Positions 16,623-26,630 of a DNA stretch of 64,000 bases are shown piece after piece (position 1 is the stretch's first letter; each line of letters begins with the position of its first letter). The stretch comes from Nocardia thailandica NBRC 100428 (GTDB taxonomy: Bacteria > Actinomycetota > Actinomycetes > Mycobacteriales > Mycobacteriaceae): assembly GCF_000308795.1 (NCBI RefSeq), contig NZ_BAGK01000224.1:62001-126000 (forward strand), in the 5' to 3' direction. Below the pieces are notes generated by a model. It was given only the letters and a program-made list of their open reading frames with translations. It ran no database searches and was not told the DNA's origin. Both the position numbers and the translations under genes were made by a program.

Positions 16623-17039
16623 CTACGGCACCTTGATCCCGATCAAGGCGGCCACCTTCGTGTCCGCCACGGCGGACGGCGAGCACACCAGCTTCGCGGT
16701 GCTCAGCGCCGCGCTGGGGCTGCCCTCGAGCACGCTGCCCGGGTTGGCGGCCAGGATCTGGTCGATGACGGTCTTCTGCGCGTCGTCGCCGAGCGCCTTG
16801 AACTGACCGCACGTGGTGTCCGCGCCGGCCGGCGCCGCGCCCGGGGTGGCGGGCGCCGAGGTGGCCGACGCCGAGGCGCCGCCGGACTTCGCCGGGGTGC
16901 TGGTCGCGGCCGCGGTCGTGGAAGCGGGCGTGCCGCGGCGCAGGCCGCTGGCGTCGTCGGTGTCGTCGCCGGAACCACAACCGACGAGGGTCAGGGAGAT
17001 CATCCCCGCCGCCAGGACGACAAACGGCATTCGCTTCAT
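16623..17039 (-). CDS. Hypothetical lipoprotein
   Basis: 138 residues from ATG 17039. A lipoprotein signal peptide is clear: KR, a hydrophobic core, and lipobox LVGC with Cys at about residue 20. A long Ala/Thr/Ser-rich linker (about 35-75) leads to a compact C-terminal domain with two cysteines (TCGQFKALGDD and KLVCSPS) that could form a disulfide. It should be attached to the outer face of the membrane. No family or partner recognised. It is convergent with the zinc-finger gene, 3 bp apart. Confidence 0.65.
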   Translation of the reverse strand: MKRMPFVVLAAGMISLTLVGCGSGDDTDDASGLRRGTPASTTAAATSTPAKSGGASASATSAPATPGAAPAGADTTCGQFKALGDDAQKTVIDQILAANPGSVLEGSPSAALSTAKLVCSPSAVADTKVAALIGIKVP

Positions 17040-17162
17040 GTGATGTATTCCCGCACGATCTCCGGCACCGGCAGTCCCCGGCACATCCCCGGCAGACTAG
17101 CGAGGATGCGTCGGGCCGGACAACAGGGGCCGAGACCGCGGCGGCCCCATAGACTCGACACG

Positions 17163-19379
17163 GTGGCAGAACTTTCGCTGACGGCCCGGCTCAACCCCTC
17201 CGCCGCCGACGCCCGGCGCGGGGTGGTCCGGCTGCATCCGGAGACACTGACCGCGCTCGGCCTGCGGGAGTGGGACGGGATCGCCCTCGTCGGCGCCCGG
17301 CGCACCGCCGCGGTGGTGGCCAAGGCGCCCGCGGGCACGCCGCCCGGCGTCGCCCTGCTCGACGACGTGACGCTGTCGAACGTCGGGCTGCGCGAGAACG
17401 CGGCGGTCACCGTCGCCCCCGTGACCGTGTACGGCGCCCGCCGGATCTCGCTGAGCGGGTCGGCGCAGGCCACGAGCAGCATCCCGGAGGCGACGCTGCG
17501 GCAGGCGCTGCTCGGCAAGGTCGTCACCGTGGGCGACACGGTCTCGCTGCTCCCCCGCGACCTGGGTCCCGACATCAGTTCCGCGGCGGCGGCGCAGGCG
17601 CTCTCGCGCACCTTCGGGGTGGCCTGGACGACCGAGCTGCTGACCGTGACCGCCATCGATCCGCTGCCGGGCCCGGTCAGCGTGCAGCCCAACACCGCCG
17701 TCGGCTGGGGCAGCGGGGTGGCCGCCGCCCGCCACGCGGTGGAGCGCGGGGACGCCGACGCCGACCCCGCCCGGGTGGCCGGGGTCGAACCGGCCGTCAC
17801 CACCTCCGAGGGCGCGGCCGCGATCCCCGTCGAGGACCTCGCCGGGGTGCAGGGGCAGGCCGCCAAGCTCGGCGAATGGCTCAGCCTGGCGCTCGACGAA
17901 CCCGAACTGCTCAAATCGCTCGGCGCGCCCGCCCGGCTCGGCGTACTGGTCACCGGCCCCGCCGGGGTGGGCAAGGCCACCCTGTCGCGGGCGGTCGCGG
18001 CGCCGCGGCGCGTGGTTGAGCTGGACGGGCCCTCCGTCGGCGCCACCGAGAGCGGCGCGCGACTGCGCGAGGTGGCGGCCGCGGTCGCCGACGTCGCCTC
18101 CGGCCGCGGCGGCATCCTGCTGATCACCGACATCGACGCGCTGCTGCCCGCCGACCCCGAACCCGTGGCCACCCTGCTGCTCGACCAGCTGCGCGCCGCG
18201 GTCGCGTCGCCGTGTGTCGCGCTGCTGGCCACCACCGCGCACCCCACCCGCGTCGACGCCCGCCTGCGCGCCCCCGACCTGTGCGACCGCGAACTGGCCC
18301 TGCCGTTGCCGACGGCCGCGATCCGGCGCGCCCTGCTCGAACAGCTCCTGCGCAAGGTGCCCGCCGAGGACCTCGACCTCGAGGTCGTCGCCTCGCGCAC
18401 ACCGGGTTTCGTGGTCGCCGACCTGGCCGCCCTGTGCCGGGAGGCGGCGGTCCGGGCGGCCGCGCGGGCCAGCAGGCAGCAGTCGGCGCCGCGGCTCGAG
18501 CAGGCCGATCTGATCGGCGCGCTCGAGGTCATCCGGCCGCTGTCCCGTTCGGGCAGCGAGGAACTCGCGATCGGCAGCCTCGACCTCGACGACGTCGGGG
18601 ACATGGTCGAGACCAAACAGGCGCTCACCGAGGCGGTCCTGTGGCCGCTGCGCCACCCCGACTCCTTCGCCCGGCTCGGCATCGACCCGCCCCGCGGCGT
18701 GCTGCTCTACGGTCCCCCCGGCTGCGGCAAGACCTTCCTGGTGCGGGCGCTGGCGGGCACCGGCCAGCTCAGCGTGCACGCGGTCAAGGGCGCGGAGCTG
18801 ATGGACAAGTGGGTCGGCGCCTCGGAGCGGGCGGTGCGCGAATTGTTCCAGCGTGCCCGCGATTCCGCGCCGTCGCTGATCTTCCTCGACGAGGTCGACG
18901 CCCTGGCGCCGCGGCGCGGGCAGAGCACCGACGGCGGCGTCGGCGACCGGGTCGTCGCCGCCCTGCTCACCGAACTCGACGGCGTCGAACCCCTGCGCGA
19001 CGTGGTCGTCCTCGGCGCGACCAACCGCCCCGACCTCATCGACCCGGCCCTGCTGCGGCCCGGCCGCCTCGAACGCCTGGTCTTCGTCCCGCCGCCGGAC
19101 GGCCCGGCGCGCCTGGACATCCTCCGCACCGCGGGCCGCTCGGTCCCCCTCGCCGCCGACGTCGACCTCGCGGCCCTGGCCGAGGATCTCGACGGCTACT
19201 CCGCCGCCGACTGCGCCGCCCTGCTGCGCGAGGCCGCCCTCGCCGCCCTGCGCCGCGACATGGCCGCCGCCGACGTCACCGCCGCCGACATCGCGGGCGC
19301 CCGGGCCACCGTCCGTCCCTCCCTCGACCCGGACCAGGTCGCTTCCCTGCGCCGCTACGCCGACAACCGCAAGGCCTGA
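17163..19379 (+). CDS. CDC48/p97-like double AAA ATPase
   Basis: 738 residues. Residues 1-190 form a CDC48-type N domain (double-psi barrel pattern). D1 has Walker A GPAGVGKAT (265-272), but its Walker B reads LLITDID where DE is expected, and it lacks the arginine-finger RPGR. D2 is intact: Walker A GPPGCGKT (517-524), Walker B LIFLDE (to 577), pore loop KWVG (549-552), arginine finger RPGR (632-635). It should be an ATP-driven unfoldase or segregase powered by D2. It corresponds to Rv0435c by context. GTG 17163 follows TAGACT by 7 nt, suggesting a leaderless transcript. It is divergent from the lipoprotein gene. Confidence 0.93.
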   Translation: MAELSLTARLNPSAADARRGVVRLHPETLTALGLREWDGIALVGARRTAAVVAKAPAGTPPGVALLDDVTLSNVGLRENAAVTVAPVTVYGARRISLSGSAQATSSIPEATLRQALLGKVVTVGDTVSLLPRDLGPDISSAAAAQALSRTFGVAWTTELLTVTAIDPLPGPVSVQPNTAVGWGSGVAAARHAVERGDADADPARVAGVEPAVTTSEGAAAIPVEDLAGVQGQAAKLGEWLSLALDEPELLKSLGAPARLGVLVTGPAGVGKATLSRAVAAPRRVVELDGPSVGATESGARLREVAAAVADVASGRGGILLITDIDALLPADPEPVATLLLDQLRAAVASPCVALLATTAHPTRVDARLRAPDLCDRELALPLPTAAIRRALLEQLLRKVPAEDLDLEVVASRTPGFVVADLAALCREAAVRAAARASRQQSAPRLEQADLIGALEVIRPLSRSGSEELAIGSLDLDDVGDMVETKQALTEAVLWPLRHPDSFARLGIDPPRGVLLYGPPGCGKTFLVRALAGTGQLSVHAVKGAELMDKWVGASERAVRELFQRARDSAPSLIFLDEVDALAPRRGQSTDGGVGDRVVAALLTELDGVEPLRDVVVLGATNRPDLIDPALLRPGRLERLVFVPPPDGPARLDILRTAGRSVPLAADVDLAALAEDLDGYSAADCAALLREAALAALRRDMAAADVTAADIAGARATVRPSLDPDQVASLRRYADNRKA

Positions 19380-19425
19380 GCCGCTACATGTAATCCGGTG
19401 CCATGCGGCTCCCCGTCCGTCGACG

Positions 19426-19779
19426 CTATCTCGGCATGCCGAGATCCGCGGCCCGCGACAGGAAGGCACGTTCCTCGTCGGATCTCGGCGTCACCGGGCG
19501 TCGGCAGCGTTCGAGGATGCGCACGGCCGGACCCAGCGTCGCGCCGAGCATCGACCGGAGAGCAGGGTTGTGGGACGAGAAGTACTCGTCGTAGACGGCG
19601 AGCGTCGTCCGCTCGAAGAGGTCCGAATCTATCTCGTACATGTCGGCGGCGATCGCCGTCAGACCGGTCGCGAGGCCCAGCACCGAGCAGATGTCGGTGT
19701 GCATCCGGACGAACAACTCGCCCACTCGCAACGCGGGACTCCACACGGTCTCGCCGTCGGCGTCGAACACGAAGCTCAC
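19426..19779 (-). CDS. Small conserved hypothetical protein (DUF6086-like)
   Basis: 117 residues starting with GTG. It opens SFVFDADGETVWSPALRVGELF and is largely helical after that (ADMYEIDSDLFERTTLAVYDEYF). This recalls the actinobacterial DUF6086 family, which I assign only tentatively. There is no signal peptide or membrane segment, so it is probably cytosolic. Isolated between the ATPase gene (convergent) and a membrane protein gene (divergent). Confidence 0.55.
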   Translation of the reverse strand: MSFVFDADGETVWSPALRVGELFVRMHTDICSVLGLATGLTAIAADMYEIDSDLFERTTLAVYDEYFSSHNPALRSMLGATLGPAVRILERCRRPVTPRSDEERAFLSRAADLGMPR

Positions 19780-19889
19780 CGGGCCAATCTACTGATCTGG
19801 GGTCCAGCGCCCGGCGCGGCGGCGGGCCGGTGCGAATCGGCGGGTCCGGCCTCCCGGAACACCCGGCCGTGCGCCGGTATCGTCGTACC

Positions 19890-21158
19890 GTGCTCAGGCC
19901 CGGGGACGTGCTCGACGCGGTGGCGGCCTTCGCCGCGGCGGCGGTGGGCGGGTCGGCGCTGTTCCTGCCCTTCGCCTTCAGCACCGTCGCCGACTCGGGC
20001 TCGCCGTACCGGATCACCAGTCTGGTCAACAGTGTCCCGCGCGGCGCGGCCCTCGGGCTCATCGTGGCGATGGTGGTCGCGGTCCTGCTCTACCCGGTGG
20101 CCCGGCCGATGGTGGGCTGGCTGGTCGGGGCGGGCGGGGCGCTCGCGCTCGGCCTGAATTACCTGATCGGGCTGCAGATGTCCTCGGCCGATGTGCTGAC
20201 CACCCAGAACTACGTCGACTCCCTGTGCGGTGGCGTCGTTTTCGGGGCGGCCGGGATCAGCGCGCTGCGACGGACCGCCCCCGCGGCGGGCTTCACCGCG
20301 GGGACCGTGGCGATCTTCGTCTACGGCGAACTGGTCGCGCTGTTCGACGCCAACGGCGTGCTGGCGGGCGGCGCCCTGCACGCGCCGCGGTGGCTGATCG
20401 TCCTGGCGGCGGTGGTGCTGCTGGCCTCGGCGTACCGGCACCGGTATTCGATCATGCTCGGCGCCAAGCCGCGGCTGGCCGCCGACCTGCCGATCACCCC
20501 GATCCTGGCCACCACCATCCTGGCCATCGTGCTCCTGCTGGTCACCGAGTGGATGTCGGGCCAGTACGACGACGACCGCACCACCACCGTCCGGATCACG
20601 GTCGGCGTGGTGGTGACGGTGCTCGCCGCCTTCGTCGCCGCGCTGCTGCTGCCCGGCCGCGACGGCGCGGGGCTGCTGCCCGCGGTCAGCCTCGCCGCGG
20701 CCGCCGACGCGCTCGGCGACGCGCCGCGGCTGAGCTGGGGCCTGCTCACCATGACGATCGCGACCGCGGTCGGCATCCTGCTCGGCCTGCGGTATCCCCT
20801 GGCGACGCTGACCCTGCTCGGGTCGGCCGCCATCGCCGCGATCGCCGCCGTCGGCGGCTACTTCCCGACCACCCCGGCCTGGTATCTGGGCAACGCCCTC
20901 ATCGCGGGCACCGGCGCGTTCGCCTGCACCGCGCTGCATCCGCGCTACCTGCCGATCGGGGTGCTCACCCGCGGCGCGCTGTATCTGCCGTCCATCACGT
21001 GGGCGGTCCCGACCCGCAACCGCAACTGGCCCGCGGGCGGCACCTTCGCCGACGCCGGGTTCCCCGGCCGGATCGCGCTGTCGGTCACCTTCGGCTCGGC
21101 GGTCGCGCTGTACCTGCTCTACCGGATCCGGCGGGTCCCGCAACCGGCGGGCTCATAG
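19890..21158 (+). CDS. Polytopic membrane protein of unknown function
   Basis: About 422 residues with roughly a dozen hydrophobic helices and short Arg-rich loops. The only notable soluble part is PRYLPIGVLTRGALYLPSITW near the C-terminus. No transporter or enzyme motif recognised. TATCGT (19878-19883) lies 6 nt before GTG 19890, which supports that start and a leaderless mRNA; an in-frame GTG at 19869 is the alternative. It ends 111 bp before the Mrp operon in the same direction; no co-function is implied. Confidence 0.6.
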   Translation: MLRPGDVLDAVAAFAAAAVGGSALFLPFAFSTVADSGSPYRITSLVNSVPRGAALGLIVAMVVAVLLYPVARPMVGWLVGAGGALALGLNYLIGLQMSSADVLTTQNYVDSLCGGVVFGAAGISALRRTAPAAGFTAGTVAIFVYGELVALFDANGVLAGGALHAPRWLIVLAAVVLLASAYRHRYSIMLGAKPRLAADLPITPILATTILAIVLLLVTEWMSGQYDDDRTTTVRITVGVVVTVLAAFVAALLLPGRDGAGLLPAVSLAAAADALGDAPRLSWGLLTMTIATAVGILLGLRYPLATLTLLGSAAIAAIAAVGGYFPTTPAWYLGNALIAGTGAFACTALHPRYLPIGVLTRGALYLPSITWAVPTRNRNWPAGGTFADAGFPGRIALSVTFGSAVALYLLYRIRRVPQPAGS

Positions 21159-21269
21159 CCGGACCGGCCCGGACATGGGCGACGCGACATCCGCGCAACC
21201 GCCTCGCAGCCGCGAGCGCCCGTAGGATCGGGCCACGTCCCGTGATCCAGACGACCTGACGGAGGCCAC

Positions 21270-24098
21270 TTGCCGGCCGTTCTGCTCATCCACGCCCTGG
21301 CCGCCCTCGCGGCCCCGATGTGCGTGCGGGCACTGGGCCGCAATGCCTTCTACCTCCTCGCGCTCGCGCCGCTGAGCGGGTTCGCGTGGGTGATCGCGCA
21401 CTGGGGCGACCGGATCGAGACGCGGATCGCGTGGGCGCCGCAGATCTCGATGAACATCGACCTGAGCTTCGATTCCCTGGCGGCGGTGATGGCCTCGCTG
21501 GTGCTGGGCATCGGGACGCTCATCCTGGCCTACTGCGCACGGTATTTCGATCGTGACGAGGCGCGGCTCGGCGTGTTCGCCGCCGAGCTGACCGGTTTCG
21601 CCGGCGCCATGTTCGGCCTGGTCGTCAGCGACAACATGCTGCTGATGTACGTGTTCTGGGAGATCACGACGGTGCTGTCGTTCCTGCTCGTCGGCCATTA
21701 CGCCGAGCGCGCGGTGAGCAGGCGGGCCGCGATCCAGGCGCTGCTGGTCACCGGGTCCGGCGGCCTGGCCATGCTGGTCGGCATCGTCATCCTCGGGCTG
21801 CGCTACGGAAGTTTCCTGTTCTCCGACATTCTCGCGGCGCCGGAGCCGCCCGCCGGGATCGCGGTGTCGGTGGCCGTCGGGCTCGTCCTGGTCGGCGCGC
21901 TGAGCAAGTCGGCGATCGTGCCGCTGCACTTCTGGCTGCCCGGCGCCATGGCCGCGCCGACGCCGGTCAGCGCCTATCTGCACGCGGCGGCCATGGTGAA
22001 AGCCGGTGTCTACCTGGTGGCCCGGCTCGCGCCCGCGTTCGCGCAGACCCCGCCCTGGCACGCGATCGTCCTGCCCCTCGGGGTGGTGTCGATGCTGCTG
22101 GCGGGCTGGCGGGCCATGCAGGTCTACGACCTGAAACTGGTGCTGGCCTTCGGCACGGTGAGCCAGCTGGGCTTGCTCATCAGCCTGGTCGCGGTCGGCA
22201 CTCCCGACGCGGCGCTGGCCGGGATGACGCTCGTGATGGCCCACGCGCTGTTCAAGGCGGCGCTGTTCATGGTCGTGGGCATCATCGATCACGGCGCGGG
22301 CACGCGGGACCTGCGCGTGCTGTCCGGGCTCGGCAGGCGGGCGCCCGTGCTGTGCGCGATCGCGACGACCGCGGCGCTGAGCATGGCGGGTATCCCGCCG
22401 CTGGTCGGGTTCGTCGGCAAGGAGTCGGCGCTGTCCGCGGTGCTCGCGGCGGACGTGCTGCCGCCCGCGGGCCGCTACGCCCTGCTGGCGGGCATCGTCG
22501 TCGGGTCGGCGCTGACCGTCGGCTACAGCGCCCGCTTCGTCTGGGGCGCCTTCGCCACCAAACCCGGTGTGGACGCGCCCGGCTCGTGGCACGCGCCGGG
22601 GGTGTCGCTGCTGGCCCCACCCGCGATCCTGGCGGTCCTGAGCCTGCTGGAGGGCCTGGCCGCGGCACAGGTCGACGGGATCACGCGGCCCTACGCCGAG
22701 ACCCTGCCGGGCACCCTGGACGAACATCTCGCGCTCTGGCACGGATTCGGCGTCCCGCTGCTGCTGACGGCGGTGGTCATCATGGCGGGCCTGAGCCTGT
22801 TCCTGGTGCGCGGGCGGATCATCGAATCCGCGCATCCGTGGCTGGGCAACGCCGACCGCGCCTACGACGCCGCGCTGCGCGGCATGGACCTGATCTCGCT
22901 GCGGATCACCGGCACCGTGCAGTCGGGTTCGCTGCCGGCCAGCCAGGCCGCCATCCTGGTCACCCTCATCGTCGTCCCGGTCGTGCTGCTGGCCACCGGC
23001 ACCCGGTCCGGAGTGAGCCTGCGCCTGTGGGATTCGCCGTTGCAGCTCGCGATCGGCGCCATCATGATCGCGACGGCCTTCGCGGCGACCGTCCTGCGCA
23101 ACCGCCTGGCCAGCGTGCTCGTCGTCGGCGTCACGGGGTATGGCTGCGGCGTGATCTTCGCCCTGCACGGCGCGCCGGACCTGGCGCTGACCCAGTTCCT
23201 GGTCGAGACGCTGACCCTGGTCATCTTCGTGCTGGTCCTGCGGGCCTTCCCGGCCGAGATCGAACCCGAACGCGCCACCGCGGGCAAGCTGCGCCGCGCG
23301 ATCCTCGCGGCCGGCGTCGGCGCCACCGTCACGGTGCTGGCGGCCTTCGCCACCGCGGCCCGCTCGGCCGAGCCGATCTGGCACCTGCTGCCCGCGGCCG
23401 CCTACGAGCGCGGCGGCGGGAAGAACACCGTCAACGTGCTGCTGGTCGACATCCGCGCCTGGGACACCCTCGGCGAGATCTCGGTGCTGGTCGTGGCCGC
23501 GACCGGCGTCGCCTCCCTGGTGTTCCGCAGCCGCCGCTTCGGCAGCGCGCCCCGGGCCGCCGACGCCCCCGGCTACGACCCCGACGTGGTGAGCTGGCTA
23601 CCCGCCGCCCGGTTGCTCGACCGGCGCTACCGTTCGATGGTCCTGCAGATCACCACGCGGCTGATCTTCCCGACCATCATGGTGCTGTCGGTGTACTTCT
23701 TCTTCGCCGGGCACAACGCGCCGGGCGGCGGCTTCGCGGGCGGCCTCACCGCGGGGCTCGCCCTGACCCTGCGCTACCTGGCGGGCGGCCGCTACGAACT
23801 CGGCGAGGCGCTGCCGGTCGACGCAGGCCACCTGCTCGGGGCGGGCCTGACCCTGGCCGCGGGCACCGCGACCGCCTCGCTGCTGCTCGGCGCGCCGCCG
23901 CTGTCCTCGGCCGTCGTCACCGTGACGCTGCCGCTGCTCGGCCAGATCAAGCTGGTCACCGCGCTGTTCTTCGATCTCGGCGTGTACCTGATCGTGGTCG
24001 GCCTCGTCCTGGACGTGCTGCGCAGCCTCGGCGCCCGCCTCGACGACGAACTGTCCGACCACGAGGCCGACGAACTCGACGAGGACGTGATCCGATGA
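21270..24098 (+). CDS. mrpA: Na+/H+ antiporter subunit A with fused MrpB-like domain
   Basis: 942 residues. The first 500 or so carry the NADH-quinone oxidoreductase chain 5/proton-pump fold (LPGAMAAPTPVSAYLHAAAMVKAG). The C-terminal region from about residue 785 is an MrpB-type domain (YFFFAGHNAPGGGFAGGL). No separate mrpB follows, so A and B are fused, giving a six-gene operon. The start is TTG at 21270, with GGAGG 4 nt before it. The subunit forms part of the multi-protein cation/proton antiporter used for Na+ and alkaline tolerance. Start and stop overlaps of 4 bp link mrpA through mrpF. Its stop overlaps mrpC as ATGA. Confidence 0.95.
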   Translation: MPAVLLIHALAALAAPMCVRALGRNAFYLLALAPLSGFAWVIAHWGDRIETRIAWAPQISMNIDLSFDSLAAVMASLVLGIGTLILAYCARYFDRDEARLGVFAAELTGFAGAMFGLVVSDNMLLMYVFWEITTVLSFLLVGHYAERAVSRRAAIQALLVTGSGGLAMLVGIVILGLRYGSFLFSDILAAPEPPAGIAVSVAVGLVLVGALSKSAIVPLHFWLPGAMAAPTPVSAYLHAAAMVKAGVYLVARLAPAFAQTPPWHAIVLPLGVVSMLLAGWRAMQVYDLKLVLAFGTVSQLGLLISLVAVGTPDAALAGMTLVMAHALFKAALFMVVGIIDHGAGTRDLRVLSGLGRRAPVLCAIATTAALSMAGIPPLVGFVGKESALSAVLAADVLPPAGRYALLAGIVVGSALTVGYSARFVWGAFATKPGVDAPGSWHAPGVSLLAPPAILAVLSLLEGLAAAQVDGITRPYAETLPGTLDEHLALWHGFGVPLLLTAVVIMAGLSLFLVRGRIIESAHPWLGNADRAYDAALRGMDLISLRITGTVQSGSLPASQAAILVTLIVVPVVLLATGTRSGVSLRLWDSPLQLAIGAIMIATAFAATVLRNRLASVLVVGVTGYGCGVIFALHGAPDLALTQFLVETLTLVIFVLVLRAFPAEIEPERATAGKLRRAILAAGVGATVTVLAAFATAARSAEPIWHLLPAAAYERGGGKNTVNVLLVDIRAWDTLGEISVLVVAATGVASLVFRSRRFGSAPRAADAPGYDPDVVSWLPAARLLDRRYRSMVLQITTRLIFPTIMVLSVYFFFAGHNAPGGGFAGGLTAGLALTLRYLAGGRYELGEALPVDAGHLLGAGLTLAAGTATASLLLGAPPLSSAVVTVTLPLLGQIKLVTALFFDLGVYLIVVGLVLDVLRSLGARLDDELSDHEADELDEDVIR

Positions 24099-24478
24099 GC
24101 GCGAACCTGGTCCTGCTGCTCGTGGTCGGCGTCCTCGTCGCCTGCGGGGTGTACCTGATCCTGGAGCGGGTGGTGTCGAAGATGCTGCTCGGGATGATCC
24201 TGCTCGGCAACGGGGTCAACATCCTCATCCTCACCATGGGCGGCCCCGACGGGCGGCCGCCCATCCTGCCCGGCTCCGACACCTCCCCCGCGGGGATGGC
24301 CGACCCGCTCGCGCAGGCCATGGTGCTCACCGCGATCGTGATCACCATGGGCCTTGCCGCTTTCGTGCTCGCGCTGGCCTACCGGGCCTACATGCTGACC
24401 ACGACCGAGGACGTGTCGACCGACCCCGAGGACGAGAAGGTGGCCCGCCGGCGCGAAGGCGAGGACCCCGAGGAATGA
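24095..24478 (+). CDS. mrpC: Na+/H+ antiporter subunit C
   Basis: 127 residues, NuoK-like, with three membrane helices and the usual GMILLGNGVNILIL motif near residue 35. A charged C-terminal tail (EDEKVARRREGEDPEE) is cytosolic. It overlaps mrpA by ATGA, and its own end overlaps mrpD in the same way. Confidence 0.95.
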   Translation: MSANLVLLLVVGVLVACGVYLILERVVSKMLLGMILLGNGVNILILTMGGPDGRPPILPGSDTSPAGMADPLAQAMVLTAIVITMGLAAFVLALAYRAYMLTTTEDVSTDPEDEKVARRREGEDPEE

Positions 24479-26076
24479 GCGAGATCCTGACGCCCGGACT
24501 GCTTCCCGGCCTCGCGGCGCTGCCGGTGCTGGTGCCGCTGCTCGGCGCGGCCGCCACGCTGGTCTTCGGCCGCAGCCCGCGGGTGCAGCGGCTGGCCTCG
24601 CTGAGCGCGCTGAGCGCGGTGACGGTGATCAGCGCGATCCTGCTCTATCTGGCCGACCGCTACGGCACCACCGCGGTGCAGGTCGGCGGCTGGGACAGCC
24701 CCATCGGCATCACCCTGGTGGTGGACCGGCTGTCGGCGGCGATGCTGCTCGTGTCGTCGTTCGTGCTGCTGCTCGTCTCGATCTACGGTGCGGGACAGAA
24801 CCTCTCCGACGGCGACGACCGCCAGCCGACGTCCATCTACCGGCCGACCTATCTCGTCCTGACGGCCGGGGTGTGCGCGACCTTCCTCGCAGGCGACCTG
24901 TTCAACCTGTTCGTCGGCTTCGAGGTGCTGCTGGTCGCCTCGTTCGTGCTGCTGACGGTCGGCGCCACCGAGGAACGCATCCGCACCGGCATCGCCTACG
25001 TCATGGTGTCGATGGTGTCCTCGCTGATCTTCCTGATCGGCATCGCCCTCACCTACGGCGCCACCGGCACCCTGAATCTGGCCCAGCTCGCGCTGCGCCT
25101 CGGCGCCGCCCCGGACGGCGTCCGCACCGCCTGCTACGCGGTCCTGCTGGTGGCCTTCGGCATCAAGGCCGCGATCTTCCCGCTGTCGAGCTGGCTGCCC
25201 GACTCTTATCCGACCGCGCCCGCGCCGGTGACCGCGGTGTTCGCCGGCCTGCTCACGAAGGTCGGCGTGTACGCGATCATCCGCACGCACACGCTGTGGT
25301 TCCCCGACGGCGCGTTCGACGACCTGCTGCTGGTCGCGGGCCTGGCCACGATGGTGATCGGCATCCTGGGCGCCATCGCGCAGAGCGACATCCGCCGCCT
25401 GCTGTCGTTCACGCTGGTCAGCCACATCGGCTACATGGTGTTCGGCATCGGGTTGTCCAGCGTGGCCGGGCTGACCGGGGCGGTCTACTACATCGCCCAC
25501 CACATCCTGGTGCAGACCTCGCTGTTCCTGGTGGCGGGCCTGATCGAACGGCAGGCCGGGTCGGTCTCGCTGCGCCGCCTCGGCGGGCTGGCCACGGCGA
25601 GCCCGGTGCTGGCGGTGCTGTTCCTCGTGCCCGCCCTGAATCTCGGTGGCATTCCGCCGTTCTCGGGGTTCATCGGCAAGGTCGCGCTGCTGGAGGCGGG
25701 CGCGGAGAACGGCAGCGTGCTGTCGTGGATCCTGGTCGGCGGGTCGGTGGTCACCAGCCTGCTGACGCTGTACGCGGTGGCGCGGGTGTGGAGCAAGGCG
25801 TTCTGGCGGCCGCGCGCCGAGGCGCCCGAGGGCCATCTCGCGGCCGCCAAACCGCCCACCCTGGTCGAGGACTCGACCGACGTGCGCTACGACGAGCGCA
25901 CCGATCCGGGCCGGATGCCGGGGCTGATGGTCGCCGCGACGGCCGGGCTCATCGCCGCGGGGCTGGCGCTGACCGTCCTGGCCGGGCCGGTCCTCGGCAT
26001 CGCCGAACGCGCCGCCACCGACCTCGACGACCCGGCCGTCTACATCACCGCCGTGCTCGGGGGTGAACCGCGATGA
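24475..26076 (+). CDS. mrpD: Na+/H+ antiporter subunit D
   Basis: 533 residues, about 14 membrane helices, of the proton-translocating NuoN/NuoM fold. Visible family motifs are FNLFVGFEVLLVASF, FGIKAAIFPLSSWLPDSYP and TKVGVYAIIRT; these include the Glu and Lys that carry protons in this family. Starts at ATGA overlapping mrpC and ends overlapping mrpE. Confidence 0.96.
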   Translation: MSEILTPGLLPGLAALPVLVPLLGAAATLVFGRSPRVQRLASLSALSAVTVISAILLYLADRYGTTAVQVGGWDSPIGITLVVDRLSAAMLLVSSFVLLLVSIYGAGQNLSDGDDRQPTSIYRPTYLVLTAGVCATFLAGDLFNLFVGFEVLLVASFVLLTVGATEERIRTGIAYVMVSMVSSLIFLIGIALTYGATGTLNLAQLALRLGAAPDGVRTACYAVLLVAFGIKAAIFPLSSWLPDSYPTAPAPVTAVFAGLLTKVGVYAIIRTHTLWFPDGAFDDLLLVAGLATMVIGILGAIAQSDIRRLLSFTLVSHIGYMVFGIGLSSVAGLTGAVYYIAHHILVQTSLFLVAGLIERQAGSVSLRRLGGLATASPVLAVLFLVPALNLGGIPPFSGFIGKVALLEAGAENGSVLSWILVGGSVVTSLLTLYAVARVWSKAFWRPRAEAPEGHLAAAKPPTLVEDSTDVRYDERTDPGRMPGLMVAATAGLIAAGLALTVLAGPVLGIAERAATDLDDPAVYITAVLGGEPR

Positions 26077-26630
26077 TCGTGGCCCGGCTGTTCCATCGCG
26101 ACAACGTCCTGCGCACCGCGGTGCTGGTCTGGCTGACCGTCGTCTACGTGGCGCTCTGGGGCGACCTGAGCGTGGCCAACGTCGTGGCCGGGATCGTGGT
26201 CGCGCTCGTCGTGACGATCGCCCTTCCGCTGCCGCGCATCCCCGCCACCGGGCGGCTGCGGCCGGTGGCGCTGGTCAAGCTCGTCGCGGTCGGCATCTAC
26301 TACGCGCTCGAATCGAGCCTGCAGGTCGCGTGGCTGGCCCTGCGGCCCGGCCCGCCCCCGGTCTCGGGCGTGCTCCGGGTGCATCTCGGCATCCAGTCCG
26401 ACCTGGTCCTCGTGCTGTGCACCGACCTGCTGAACCTGATCCCGGGCACCATGGTGCTCGAACTCGACCGGTCCAAATGCGTGGCGTTCGTGCACGTGCT
26501 CGACATCGGGTCCGACGAGGCGGTGGCCAAGTTCTACGCGGTCACCCGCCGCGTGGAGGGGCTGCTGATCGACGCGTTCGAACGGCCCGCCGACCGGCGC
26601 CGACCCGACACCACGGAGGTGCAATCGTGA
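26073..26630 (+). CDS. mrpE: Na+/H+ antiporter subunit E
   Basis: 185 residues. Two or three membrane helices at the N-terminus are followed by the MNHE domain with LLNLIPGTMVLELD and FVHVLDIG. ATGA overlap with mrpD; its stop shares bases with the mrpF start (GTGA). Confidence 0.94.
   Translation: MIVARLFHRDNVLRTAVLVWLTVVYVALWGDLSVANVVAGIVVALVVTIALPLPRIPATGRLRPVALVKLVAVGIYYALESSLQVAWLALRPGPPPVSGVLRVHLGIQSDLVLVLCTDLLNLIPGTMVLELDRSKCVAFVHVLDIGSDEAVAKFYAVTRRVEGLLIDAFERPADRRRPDTTEVQS

Noticed and set aside
17097..19469. 790-residue open frame on the minus strand
   Set aside because: Antisense shadow of the CDC48-like ATPase, whose Walker motifs are clear on the plus strand.
21153..23384. 743-residue open frame on the minus strand
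   Set aside because: Antisense of mrpA; low-complexity Gln/Arg/His/Asp composition with no domain.
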